From Ruminococcus sp. CAG:488 (lineage in GTDB: Bacteria; Bacillota; Clostridia; Oscillospirales; Acutalibacteraceae), in NCBI GenBank assembly GCA_000434055.1, contig HF999632.1, positions 1 through 8,770 of the forward strand: a DNA stretch of 8,770 nucleotides. Direction: 5' to 3'. The notes beneath the pieces were generated by a model. That model was not told the origin of the DNA and made no database searches. It was given only the letters and a program-made list of their open reading frames with translations. Below, in pieces: positions 1 to 6,627 of the stretch. The translations under genes and the position numbers were made by a program. Positions within the stretch are counted from its first letter, which is position 1. Each line of letters begins with the position of its first letter.

Positions 1-150
1 CATGGGAGGCAAGTTAGGTGTCTGCCTCAAAAGCAATATTTGTCAGACTTTCTCGGTGCAAGAAGAAAAAGTTCCGTTTTTTTGATTTAATCATTGATTT
101 TTGTGTCGATTTGTGGTAACTTTGTTTTATACAATTTATAAACTTTGTCC

Positions 151-156
151 GGAGGG
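151..156 (+). promoter_or_regulatory. Ribosome binding site of the SGNH hydrolase gene
   Basis: GGAGGG lies 6 bases before the ATG at 163. This decides the start: the in-frame TTG at 145 lies upstream of the site and is not needed. The resulting N-terminus begins MKKFMKK, a typical positively charged start of a signal peptide. The upstream stretch 1-150 is AT-rich. It contains TATACAAT at 128-135, which could be a -10 element, but I found no convincing -35 at a normal distance. Confidence 0.8.
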
Positions 157-162
157 TTTGAA

Positions 163-954
163 ATGAAAAAGTTTATGAAAAAATCAGTTACAATAATACT
201 TGCCTGTATCATGGCTTTCAGCGCAGTGACGTGTTTCGCCGCTGACGGAAAACAGTATTATGATTATGGTACATACGTCCTTTTGGGAGACAGCGTTGCC
301 AGCGGACACAATGATCTTGTTTACGTTGATTCGGAATTTAAGCGTGTCGAGGATTCCTACGGCGCATATGTTGCCGATGAGCTTGGGGTAGAGTACATTC
401 CCATGGCTTGTCCGGGCACAAGAACGATTGATATGCGTTATATGCTTGAGGACGATTATCCGGCGGACGATTATCTTTTCCATGACGCTCACAATGCTGA
501 GGTTATGAAAGCAAGAATCCCCGAATATCGTAAGGCGATTTCCGAAGCGAGACTTATCACTCTCGGCGTAGGCGGCAACGATTTCGGCACTTTTCTTACG
601 TGGGTTATTGCCGATGAGCTTGAAAAAAATGACTCGTGCGCAGAATATGTTAAAGCCTTGAGAGATCTCATGGAGCAGGGCGGAGCCGATGACGATGTGC
701 TTGCCAAACTTGATAAAGCAATTGAGCTTGCAAAGGTTATGGGAGCACTCCCCGAGCTTATGCGTGTTCTGCCGAAGGCAATAAAATACGGTATAGAAAA
801 TTTTTCGAAAAACTGGAATATAGTTATTGAGGATATTCTTGCTCTCAATCCGGATGTTAAGCTTCTTGTTATCGGCATGTTTGATAACGGCATTAAAAAC
901 GAAGAGGACGCCGCTGCAAGCATGGCAGGTACAACGGTTCCGAGTATCGGTTAG
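163..954 (+). CDS. Exported SGNH/GDSL-family hydrolase, N-terminal part, ended by an internal TAG
   Basis: Encodes 263 residues before TAG at 952-954. Residues 1-26 look like a type I signal peptide (basic MKKFMKK, hydrophobic core, likely cleavage near CFA-ADG). The SGNH esterase/lipase signature follows: block I with GDS and nucleophile Ser44 (LLGDSVASG), and block III GGND with Asn139 (LGVGGNDFG). Residues 150-225 are a helical insert that may form a lid. The family's last catalytic motif, DxxH, is not in this fragment. It lies downstream in the same frame (Asp294, His297 if the TAG is read as a residue), so the truncated product should be inactive. The substrate is unknown; the family cleaves esters of lipids, sugars or peptidoglycan modifications outside the cell. 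The gene is monocistronic as far as visible. Reference pipelines may call this a pseudogene or two genes. Confidence 0.8.
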   Translation: MKKFMKKSVTIILACIMAFSAVTCFAADGKQYYDYGTYVLLGDSVASGHNDLVYVDSEFKRVEDSYGAYVADELGVEYIPMACPGTRTIDMRYMLEDDYPADDYLFHDAHNAEVMKARIPEYRKAISEARLITLGVGGNDFGTFLTWVIADELEKNDSCAEYVKALRDLMEQGGADDDVLAKLDKAIELAKVMGALPELMRVLPKAIKYGIENFSKNWNIVIEDILALNPDVKLLVIGMFDNGIKNEEDAAASMAGTTVPSIG

Positions 955-1599
955 ATTGTTGTTGATGCAGCGAACACTCCGATGAAGGAGGGCGCAAGGA
1001 AATACGGCTACACCTTCGTTGACACGACAGGTACGGTTTGTGATACTTACCATCCGAAAAAGGAAGGATACAGACATATTGCCGACAGAATTCTTGAGGC
1101 ACTTCCCGACGCAAGATTCCCGTACACAGATGTTGCGAAGGATTCGGAATACTACAGCGATGTTGAGTTTATGTATACTCACGGCTATATGAACGGACTT
1201 ACCGATACGGAATTCGGCCCTGATGAAGCTTTCACAAAGGCTGCACTTGCACAGGCACTTTATAATATCGCAGGAACACCTGAGGTTGACACAGGGAATG
1301 TAGCCTTCTCGGATATTGACAGCTCCGACCCGACATTCAATGCGGCAGCTTGGGCAACGAGTAACGGAGTGCTGAGCGCGAAGAACGGCAAATTCGCTCC
1401 CGACAGCGGGATAACTGTATTTAATTTTGTATTGAGCCTCGTCAAGCTTTCGTATGCAGGTAATTTCGTACTTGCCAAGGTAATAAAAACAATGGTTTTG
1501 GCATTCAATATTATCAAGGATTTCGGTTTTGCAAGCTTTAATACAACGCTCTCCAGAGCGCAGGCGGCACATATGCTTGTCGATTATTGCGGAATATAA
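955..1599 (+). pseudogene. C-terminal part of the same gene: SGNH block V plus SLH domains, in frame after the TAG
   Basis: The frame of the upstream fragment continues without another stop or shift for 214 codons and ends in TAA. It supplies the missing catalytic pair in DTYHP (Asp294-His297, numbering through the TAG as residue 264). S-layer homology repeats follow: about 319-372 (FPYTDV, YMNGLTDTEFGP), about 382-432 (FSDI, AAAWATSNGV, GKFAPDSG) and a degenerate third one ending in TLSRAQAAHMLVDY. SLH domains bind secondary cell-wall polymers, so the full protein of about 478 residues would be a wall-anchored esterase. The first ATG here is at 982. It has no Shine-Dalgarno sequence before it, so independent translation is unlikely; expression would need readthrough or a different base at 952. 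Some pipelines will show 982-1599 as a separate gene. Confidence 0.75.
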
Positions 1600-1612
1600 T
1601 TGAATAATTATA

Positions 1613-1644
1613 AAAAGCTGTGACAGTTTTTTGTCGCAGCTTTT
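1613..1644 (+). terminator. Intrinsic terminator after the SGNH/SLH gene, probably bidirectional
   Basis: A 13-bp stem with one G-T wobble: 1613-1625 (AAAAGCTGTGACA) pairs with 1632-1644 (TGTCGCAGCTTTT) around a 6-base loop. It starts 13 bases after the TAA at 1597-1599. The TTTT end serves the plus strand. On the minus strand the stem is followed by TTTTTATAATTATT, so it can also stop transcripts from the opposing operon. Confidence 0.85.
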
Positions 1645-1660
1645 AAAATGAGTAACACAA

Positions 1661-1696
1661 AAACCGCTGTTCGGGATATTTCCTAAACAGCGGTTT
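1661..1696 (-). terminator. Intrinsic terminator of the five-gene minus-strand operon
   Basis: A perfect 11-bp stem, AAACCGCTGTT (1661-1671) with AACAGCGGTTT (1686-1696). The 14-base loop can add a short GGA/TCC pairing. Read on the minus strand the stem is followed at once by more T residues (TTTTTGTGTT). It lies about 18 bases past the TAA of the last operon gene at 1717-1715. Confidence 0.88.
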
Positions 1697-1714
1697 GTTA
1701 TGTTAAATTATCTT

Positions 1715-2521
1715 TTAACCCTGTGCGTAAGCGCCGACCTGCATCATGAAGTCGCCGATCTGTGCGCCGAACTCGGGAGCACCGTCCATGATGAGCTTGC
1801 CGTGCTTTGTGGATTCAAGCATATCGTCCGTTGAAAGGAGGATACCGAATGCACTCTCAAGGCAATCAAATCTCATGGTGAAGAAAGGCATAGCTCTCTT
1901 GTATGTGCCGCGGCCTGCTCTGGTCTTGCCGGCCTTAACACGAAGGAAAGCGTTGACCTCGGGATGTCCGTCAACCGCCCATGCATAAACACGGTCGGGG
2001 CTCTTCTTTGCCCAATCATGAACAGCTTCGTGTCCGTTCTTGTTGAGCTGGCTGATGCCCGATGAAAGGAGGTAGAAGAAGCACTTGCAGGCGAGAACCT
2101 GTGTTGCCTCGTCCTCCGGGCAAGCTTTGATGTTAAGAAGCGATGACATCTTGAGAAGAACAGCCATAAACGCTGCGAACTCAACGGGCTTTTTAAGAAC
2201 ACCCTTCATCTTCGGGAGGGTTGCCGGAGCAATCTTGCCCTTGAAGAAAGCATTCATAGCTTCCATTGACTTGAACTCAAGCTCAATATGAGCGTTTGTA
2301 GCAACTTTATCCGCACAAACTTTCCATTCGCCGTTGTTGACTGTAAAGTGCGTTGCATACTTGCCGCAGGGGGCATCGGGATCCAAACAACTGACCTGAT
2401 AGATGCAGTGAATATGCTCGAATTTTTTAGCGAGCTTCGGATCGTCGTTAGCAATGACTTTGAGCAACGGCAATGCAGAGTTAAGGAAGATTTTATTGGT
2501 TAACAATACATCATTTGCCAT
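1715..2521 (-). CDS. Two-domain SCP2-like (sterol-carrier fold) protein, last gene of the operon
   Basis: A 268-residue cytosolic protein without signal peptide or membrane segment. It resembles SCP2/sterol-carrier-like lipid-binding domains, twice. The N-terminal copy (about 1-125) has a two-strand stretch ending in a VNNGEW turn, then HIELEFKSMEAMNAFFKG, the pattern of a strand plus helix before a final KMKG strand. The C-terminal copy (about 175-268) repeats it with TMRFDCLESAFGILLS, then GKLIMDG. The protein aligns along its length with the product of the first operon gene (for example LPLLKVIANDDPK against LGTLENLCELDPK, and FY....ISQ in the middle), so the two are paralogues. ATG at 2521 is preferred over TTG at 2527, because AAAGGAA at 2537-2531 is only 5 bases from the TTG. 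The gap to the upstream transketolase gene is about 20 bases. The ligand is unknown; the fold call comes from pattern, not from a database search. Confidence 0.72.
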   Translation of the reverse strand: MANDVLLTNKIFLNSALPLLKVIANDDPKLAKKFEHIHCIYQVSCLDPDAPCGKYATHFTVNNGEWKVCADKVATNAHIELEFKSMEAMNAFFKGKIAPATLPKMKGVLKKPVEFAAFMAVLLKMSSLLNIKACPEDEATQVLACKCFFYLLSSGISQLNKNGHEAVHDWAKKSPDRVYAWAVDGHPEVNAFLRVKAGKTRAGRGTYKRAMPFFTMRFDCLESAFGILLSTDDMLESTKHGKLIMDGAPEFGAQIGDFMMQVGAYAQG

Positions 2522-2542
2522 TATCAATCATTCCTTTCGGTA

Positions 2543-3562
2543 TTATACATCGTCGTCCCAGTTGTCGTCTTCCTCGAAGTCCTTATTCATAGCCTCACGA
2601 ACAGCGGCAATGATACCGTTGCAGTCAATGCCGAGCATTGACATGATGTCCTCATGGAGACCGATGGGAGCGAACTTATCCTGGAGACCGAGACGGGTGA
2701 ATGCACAGCCCTTGCCTGCTTCAGCCATAACCTCGGCAACAGCGCCGCCGAGACCGCCGAGAACAGTGTGATCCTCAACAGTGATGATACGGCGAGTATC
2801 CATAACTGCCTTGAGAACTGCTTCCTTATCAATAGGCTTGATTGTGTGCATATCAAGAACACGAACCTTGAGTCCGTCAGCTTCCTCGAGGAACTTAGCT
2901 GCCTGGTAAGCCTGGAATACACAGGAACCGCAAGCGATAACCGTGATATCTGTACCCGGGTTAACCTCGATAGCCTTGCCTACCTCAAACTTGTACTCAC
3001 GGGGATAATCCTTGCCGTAAAGAGTACGGTCGAAACCGCGGTTGATACGGATATAATAAGGACCGAAGTTCTCGTAAGCTGCCTTAACTGCTTCTGCTGT
3101 CTCGATACCGTCAGCGGGGCAGATAAGAGTGATGTTCGGCATTGAACGGATAACAGCCATATCGCAGATAGCGTGGTGAGTTGAACCCGCCTGACCGAAT
3201 GATGTACCCGAATGGGTAGCAATGATTTTTGCGTTAACGTTCTGATAGCAGATATCTGTATGAATCTGATCTGCAGAACGAAGAGATGCGAATGTTGAGA
3301 AAGTTGAAACGAAGGGAACAAGTCCGGCCTTAGCCATACCTGCTGCCATACCGAACATATTCTGCTCGGCAATACCTACGTTGAAGAAACGATCCGGAAA
3401 CTCTTTACCGAATACACCGATCTTTGTAGAACCTGCAAGGTCAGCTGAAAGACCGACGATTTCCTTATGCTCACGACCGAGGTCAACAAGTGTCTGGCCG
3501 TAGATTTCCGCTGTTGAAAGCTCTGTGGATTCAAGAGCTGTATATGAAAGTCCGCCTGCCAT
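2543..3562 (-). CDS. Transketolase, C-terminal subunit (pyrimidine-binding and C-terminal domains)
   Basis: A 339-residue subunit of a split thiamine-diphosphate transketolase, which moves a two-carbon ketol group between a ketose and an aldehyde. The PYR domain shows GLSADLAGSTK (about 37-47), NVGIAEQN with Glu66, the residue that activates the cofactor's aminopyrimidine, and GSTHH with His129 at the place of E. coli TktA His461. The Arg of YIRINRG matches a second phosphate contact (TktA Arg520). The C-terminal domain starts near 190. Where split transketolases usually read TRE-(A)-(F/Y)-G near the N-terminus, this one reads TAEIYG, so Ala18 replaces the Arg equivalent to TktA Arg358. The protein ends in an acidic tail (DFEEDDNWDDD). 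Its start overlaps the stop of the N-terminal subunit by one base (TAATG) behind AAAGGAGG, which suggests coupled translation. It could be housekeeping, or specialised for the operon. Confidence 0.93.
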   Translation of the reverse strand: MAGGLSYTALESTELSTAEIYGQTLVDLGREHKEIVGLSADLAGSTKIGVFGKEFPDRFFNVGIAEQNMFGMAAGMAKAGLVPFVSTFSTFASLRSADQIHTDICYQNVNAKIIATHSGTSFGQAGSTHHAICDMAVIRSMPNITLICPADGIETAEAVKAAYENFGPYYIRINRGFDRTLYGKDYPREYKFEVGKAIEVNPGTDITVIACGSCVFQAYQAAKFLEEADGLKVRVLDMHTIKPIDKEAVLKAVMDTRRIITVEDHTVLGGLGGAVAEVMAEAGKGCAFTRLGLQDKFAPIGLHEDIMSMLGIDCNGIIAAVREAMNKDFEEDDNWDDDV

Positions 3563-4431
3563 TATTTTGCCTCCTTTTCTACACGAGCAATACGCTTCTC
3601 ATAGTGCTTCTTAAGGCTTTCCTTAGCCTCTTTATACTTAGCCTCGTCAACTGCGCCGTAATGCCAGTGGTAATCGTCCTCCATGAAGTCGATACCTTCA
3701 CCCTTGATGGTGTTGGCAATAATCATAACGGGAGCGTCCGGCTCGCCGAGAGCGTAGTCGATTGCATCTGAAAGCTCCATCATATTGTGACCGTCAATGT
3801 CAAATACATGGAAGCCGAATGCACGCCACTTGTCTGCGAAAGGCTCAAGGGGCATAACATCCTCTGTGCGGCCGTCGATCATGCACTTGTTACGGTCAAC
3901 GAACGAGATAACGTTTGTTGCATGGAATGCATTGATTGACATAGCTGCTTCCCAGTTTGAACCCTCGTCGCACTCGCCGTCGCCGAGGATACAGTATGTC
4001 TTGTAATCCTTGCCGAGAACACGGGCTGCAAGAGCAGTACCGAGAGCGATTGAAAGTCCGTGACCGAGAGAACCTGTTGAAGCGTCAACGCCTACAACCT
4101 TGTTGGAGTCAAGATGAATACCCATCTTTGAGTTTGTGAGGTTGAAGGTCTTGAGCTGCTCGGGATCGTTGTAACCGAAGTCACAAAGAACGGGAGCGTA
4201 AGCGATTCCCGAATGACCCTTTGAAAGGATGAAACGGTCTCTGTCCTCCCAGTTGGGATCGTCCTTCTTGATGTTGAGGTACTTGTGGTAGAGAATGGTC
4301 AACATATCCATAACGCTCATACCGCCGCCGATGTGGCCGCTGCCTGCCCAGTATGTAGTATCAAGGCAGAGGTTACGAAGCTCAAAAGCTTTCTTCTCAA
4401 GAGCCAACCATTCCTGTTTGGTCAATGCCAT
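3562..4431 (-). CDS. Transketolase, N-terminal subunit (thiamine diphosphate binding domain)
   Basis: A 289-residue partner of the following gene; together they make one transketolase active site at the subunit interface. Family residues visible: SGHIGGG with His33, SKGHS with His73, GIH with His106, STGSLGHGL (117-125), the ThDP/Mg motif beginning GDGECDEGSN (150-159) and closing with DRNKCMIDG (Asn181 as a likely Mg ligand), and His255/His257 in DYHWHYG. The length is normal for split N-terminal subunits. Translation starts at ATG 4431 with GGGAGG at 4446-4441, 9 bases away. The upstream gap to the aminotransferase is about 80 bases and holds a GC-rich hairpin, so this pair could be expressed at a different level from the first two genes. 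Split transketolases occur both in pentose phosphate metabolism and in special pathways such as the DesAB steroid desmolase; sequence alone does not decide. Confidence 0.93.
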   Translation of the reverse strand: MALTKQEWLALEKKAFELRNLCLDTTYWAGSGHIGGGMSVMDMLTILYHKYLNIKKDDPNWEDRDRFILSKGHSGIAYAPVLCDFGYNDPEQLKTFNLTNSKMGIHLDSNKVVGVDASTGSLGHGLSIALGTALAARVLGKDYKTYCILGDGECDEGSNWEAAMSINAFHATNVISFVDRNKCMIDGRTEDVMPLEPFADKWRAFGFHVFDIDGHNMMELSDAIDYALGEPDAPVMIIANTIKGEGIDFMEDDYHWHYGAVDEAKYKEAKESLKKHYEKRIARVEKEAK

Positions 4432-4464
4432 AAGAGTTTTCCTCCCTATTTTTATTCTTTTTTA

Positions 4465-4491
4465 CACGGGCGGCAAGCTCTGCCGCCCGTG
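4465..4491 (-). other. GC-rich intercistronic stem-loop between aminotransferase and transketolase genes
   Basis: A perfect 11-bp stem: 4465-4475 (CACGGGCGGCA) pairs with 4481-4491 (TGCCGCCCGTG) around a 5-base loop. It lies 21 bases past the TAA of the aminotransferase and about 19 bases before the transketolase Shine-Dalgarno. On the minus strand it is followed by GTAAAAAAG, not by T residues, and on the plus strand by GATTGATT, so it is not a classical terminator in either direction. It may be an RNA-processing or mRNA-stability element. Confidence 0.75.
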
Positions 4492-4512
4492 ATTGATTAT
4501 CTTATCTGAAAC

Positions 4513-5778
4513 TTAAAAAGCTTCAGGATGATCCTTCTTAACAACCTTGAATGCTTCGTCGGCTACCTCGATCGTATGCTTGATATCGGCATCGGAAAGA
4601 GCGTAGTTGATAAAGTGATTGTGGTGACCTGCGAAGAAAATGCCTCTCTTGACGCACTCTGCGATCCATGCCTGATGGAGCATCATTGTGTCGTCGTTGG
4701 CAATTCTGAGGTAGAAGAGTGACGGCTCACCGGAAACAACAAGGTCAAATCCGTTGTTCTTTCCTGCTTCCTTAAGACCGTCAGTGAGCTTCTTGCCCTT
4801 TTCCATAAGGATTGACGGGAGGTTAAGCTCTCTCATCTTGGTGATATTTGCGATACCGGCCGCGAAGGGGATAGCGCTCATCCAGTAAGAACCTGTGTAG
4901 GACATTCCCGAAACAGCGTCCTTGAGGAAATCCTTACCGCAAAGGCAGGATACGTTCCAGCCGTTGGCGATAGCCTTACAGAAGCAGATCATATCAGCCT
5001 CAAAGCCGTAGTAGTGGTCGGAACCTGCAAGGTCAAGACGGAAGCCTGCACGAACGTCGTCGACGATAAGTACGATGCCCTTCTCTGTGCAAAGGTTACG
5101 AACCTTCTGCCAGTAGCCGTCTGCCGGAAGCTGGTTGTCAAAATAGTTACCGTGGAGGTAAGGAGTTGAGATGAATGCGGCAATTTCGCCGTCATGCTCG
5201 TTAACGAGCTTCTCAAGAGCGTCAAAGTCGTTCCAGTCAACATAGAGGTTGTTGGCAACGTCCTCGGGGAGAATGCCCGGATAGTCGATCTTCTGAACGA
5301 CTGCGGAAACACCGTGATAGAAGCCGTTAACGAAGATGATCTTCTTTCTGTGGGTTGCGTTACGGGCAGCCATGATAGCAAGGGTCGTAACGTCGTTACC
5401 GTTCTTTGCGAAGAAAGCCCAGTCGGCTGTGTTGACTGTGTCAACCATAAGCTCTGCAAGCTCAACCATCTTGTAGGACGGAGAAGTTACGCAGTTGCCG
5501 ATCTTAGCCTGCTCAAGAGCAGCCTTGTCAACGTCGGGATCGCCGTAACCGAGAATGTTCGGGCCGTATGCGCACATATAGTCGATGAACTTGTTGCCGT
5601 CAACATCCCAGAAGTATGTACCCTTAGCCTTCTCAGAGAAGAAGGGCCATGCGCTGACGGGAATGAAGTTACCTTCAGCCGGGCCGAGATGACCGTAAAC
5701 ACCTGAAGGGATTACTTTTATAGCACGATCGAACCACTCATGGCTCTTCTCGTACTGATTTATTTTAAAATTAGCCAT
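4513..5778 (-). CDS. Class III PLP-dependent aminotransferase, glutamate-1-semialdehyde aminomutase type
   Basis: A 421-residue fold-type I PLP enzyme. Family marks in order: VIPSGVYGH (22-30), the WDVDGNKFIDYM stretch (57-68) with ILGYGDP, KNGNDVTTLA (125-134) for PLP phosphate contact, FYHG (Tyr154-His155) stacking on the ring, IVDDVRAGFR (238-247) with Asp240 for the pyridine nitrogen, the Schiff-base Lys268 in FCKAIANG, and TGSYW (295-299). The usual DEVR reads DDVR here. It is unlikely to be the haem-pathway HemL: no other haem gene is near, and the N-terminal GPAEGN region resembles the side family of GSA-like aminotransferases found in biosynthetic clusters. The amine donor and acceptor are unknown. 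The start ATG is 14 bases after the previous gene, whose TAA overlaps the ribosome binding site (TAAGGGGG). The neighbouring transketolase could supply or consume its ketone. Confidence 0.92.
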   Translation of the reverse strand: MANFKINQYEKSHEWFDRAIKVIPSGVYGHLGPAEGNFIPVSAWPFFSEKAKGTYFWDVDGNKFIDYMCAYGPNILGYGDPDVDKAALEQAKIGNCVTSPSYKMVELAELMVDTVNTADWAFFAKNGNDVTTLAIMAARNATHRKKIIFVNGFYHGVSAVVQKIDYPGILPEDVANNLYVDWNDFDALEKLVNEHDGEIAAFISTPYLHGNYFDNQLPADGYWQKVRNLCTEKGIVLIVDDVRAGFRLDLAGSDHYYGFEADMICFCKAIANGWNVSCLCGKDFLKDAVSGMSYTGSYWMSAIPFAAGIANITKMRELNLPSILMEKGKKLTDGLKEAGKNNGFDLVVSGEPSLFYLRIANDDTMMLHQAWIAECVKRGIFFAGHHNHFINYALSDADIKHTIEVADEAFKVVKKDHPEAF

Positions 5779-5792
5779 TTTTCGTATCCCCC

Positions 5793-6551
5793 TTATGCAA
5801 GATAGAGACCGACTCTGTCAAGAATTCGGTTCATATTATCGAGCATGTTTATCATGCCGTTCATTGTGATGGTACCCTCGCCGATCTTAGCCATGGCGCT
5901 TACCTTACCGTTGAAGAGGTCGTTTGCAAGCTGCATTGAACCGAACTCCATGACGGCACGCGGATCCTCGCAAGCCTTCTTGATTGTAACAAGGTGACCG
6001 TTCTTGGCGTGGATAGTAGCCTTCGGGCCGCCCTTAATTGACATCATGATGTCGCCGTCAACGATATGCTCAGCGGAGAACTTGCCGATCTCGTCGTGGT
6101 TACCGATCTGAGAAATTGCAACGGTGATGGTGTAGAACATAAGGGTTGTGCTCATTCTGAAGAATTCCTCATCCTTGAGGTCCTCCTCGCTTGCACGCAT
6201 GTAGTTCGAAAGCATGTCGGTGAGCTTCGTAAATGTGTTCAAAAGGAACTTTATGTGAAGGAAACCTTTTGAGGGAATAGGTGTAACAGTTCCGTCGATG
6301 AGACCGTTAAACTTCTCACATGATGAGAACGGAAGCTTAACATCGCAGTCTGTGCAGCCCTGTTCCATACGGCATCTGCCGTTTTTGAATGTAAGTGTTG
6401 CAGACGGGCCGTCCTTAACTTCAAAACCGATGGAAATCGGCTTAATGTCAGCTACAAGGGCGCTTGCCTTCGGGTCAAGCTCGCACAGGTTTTCAAGTGT
6501 GCCGAGCACGGCATACATATTGATGTATGCAAGTGTTTTTGCATCTGTCAA
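5793..6551 (-). CDS. Two-domain SCP2-like (sterol-carrier fold) protein, first gene of the operon
   Basis: A 252-residue soluble protein, paralogous to the last gene of the same operon. The N-terminal domain (about 1-115) carries SATLTFKNG and DVKLPFSSCEKFNGLIDG; the C-terminal domain (about 160-252) repeats the pattern as KATIHAKNGHLVTI, AVMEFGSMQLANDLFNG, then GEGTITMNGM. This strand-turn-strand, helix, KGxxxxxG order is that of SCP2-like lipid-binding domains. The call is by eye. The start is TTG at 6551-6549, chosen because AAGGAGG at 6566-6560 stands 8 bases before it and because the N-terminus then aligns with the paralogue. The longer frame from TTG at 6608 begins inside the promoter -10 box and cannot be transcribed from that promoter. 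Cys60, Cys66, Cys69 and Cys78 are clustered and absent from the equivalent positions of the paralogue. Ligand and partner are unknown; lipid delivery to the operon's enzymes is an inference. Confidence 0.72.
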   Translation of the reverse strand: MTDAKTLAYINMYAVLGTLENLCELDPKASALVADIKPISIGFEVKDGPSATLTFKNGRCRMEQGCTDCDVKLPFSSCEKFNGLIDGTVTPIPSKGFLHIKFLLNTFTKLTDMLSNYMRASEEDLKDEEFFRMSTTLMFYTITVAISQIGNHDEIGKFSAEHIVDGDIMMSIKGGPKATIHAKNGHLVTIKKACEDPRAVMEFGSMQLANDLFNGKVSAMAKIGEGTITMNGMINMLDNMNRILDRVGLYLA

Positions 6552-6559
6552 GGTGCATT

Positions 6560-6566
6560 CCTCCTT
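6560..6566 (-). promoter_or_regulatory. Ribosome binding site that fixes the TTG start of the first operon gene
   Basis: AAGGAGG on the minus strand, 8 bases before TTG at 6551. An ATG formed at GGAGGAATG is too close to the site and in another frame, so the TTG is the sensible start. Confidence 0.8.
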
Positions 6567-6598
6567 ATCGCTTTTATTCAAAGCATATTTTCCATTAC

Positions 6599-6627
6599 AT
6601 TGTAACAAATAAAGTTATTAAAGTCAA
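6599..6627 (-). promoter_or_regulatory. Sigma-A type promoter of the SCP2-aminotransferase-transketolase operon
   Basis: On the minus strand TTGACT (6627-6622) and TACAAT (6604-6599) are separated by exactly 17 bases; each hexamer matches the consensus at five of six positions. Transcription should start near 6592, giving a leader of about 40 bases before the TTG at 6551. The inverted repeat GTCAA-N6-TTGAC (6623-6638) overlaps the -35 element and could be an operator. Confidence 0.85.

Noticed and set aside
6..28. GAGGCA/TGCCTC inverted repeat with an 11-base loop at the window start
   Set aside because: A 6-bp stem with a long loop and no T-tract; too weak to call a terminator or riboswitch. 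It could be the end of an element cut by the window edge.
184..1572. A 462-codon open frame on the minus strand opposite the SGNH/SLH gene
   Set aside because: It mirrors the codon pattern of the real gene on the plus strand; its product is rich in Cys, Ile, Arg and Asn, shows no known domain, and has no ribosome binding site or promoter.
2654..3145. A 163-codon plus-strand open frame opposite the transketolase C-subunit gene
   Set aside because: A shadow of a clear family gene; no ribosome binding site and no recognisable domain.
2543..4431. 1-deoxy-xylulose-5-phosphate synthase (DXS)
   Set aside because: DXS is a single chain of about 620 residues. The split into 289 and 339 residues, the GSGHIGGG, STGSLGHGL and WHYG motifs, and the TAATG overlap fit split transketolase.
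4432..4464. Internal promoter before the transketolase genes (TTGCCG ... TAAAAA)
   Set aside because: The -35 would sit in the hairpin stem, the -10 is poor, and it would leave almost no leader before the ribosome binding site.
6552..6608. Longer form of the first operon protein starting at TTG 6608
   Set aside because: The extension begins in the -10 box and lies upstream of the only good Shine-Dalgarno site; it does not match the paralogue.
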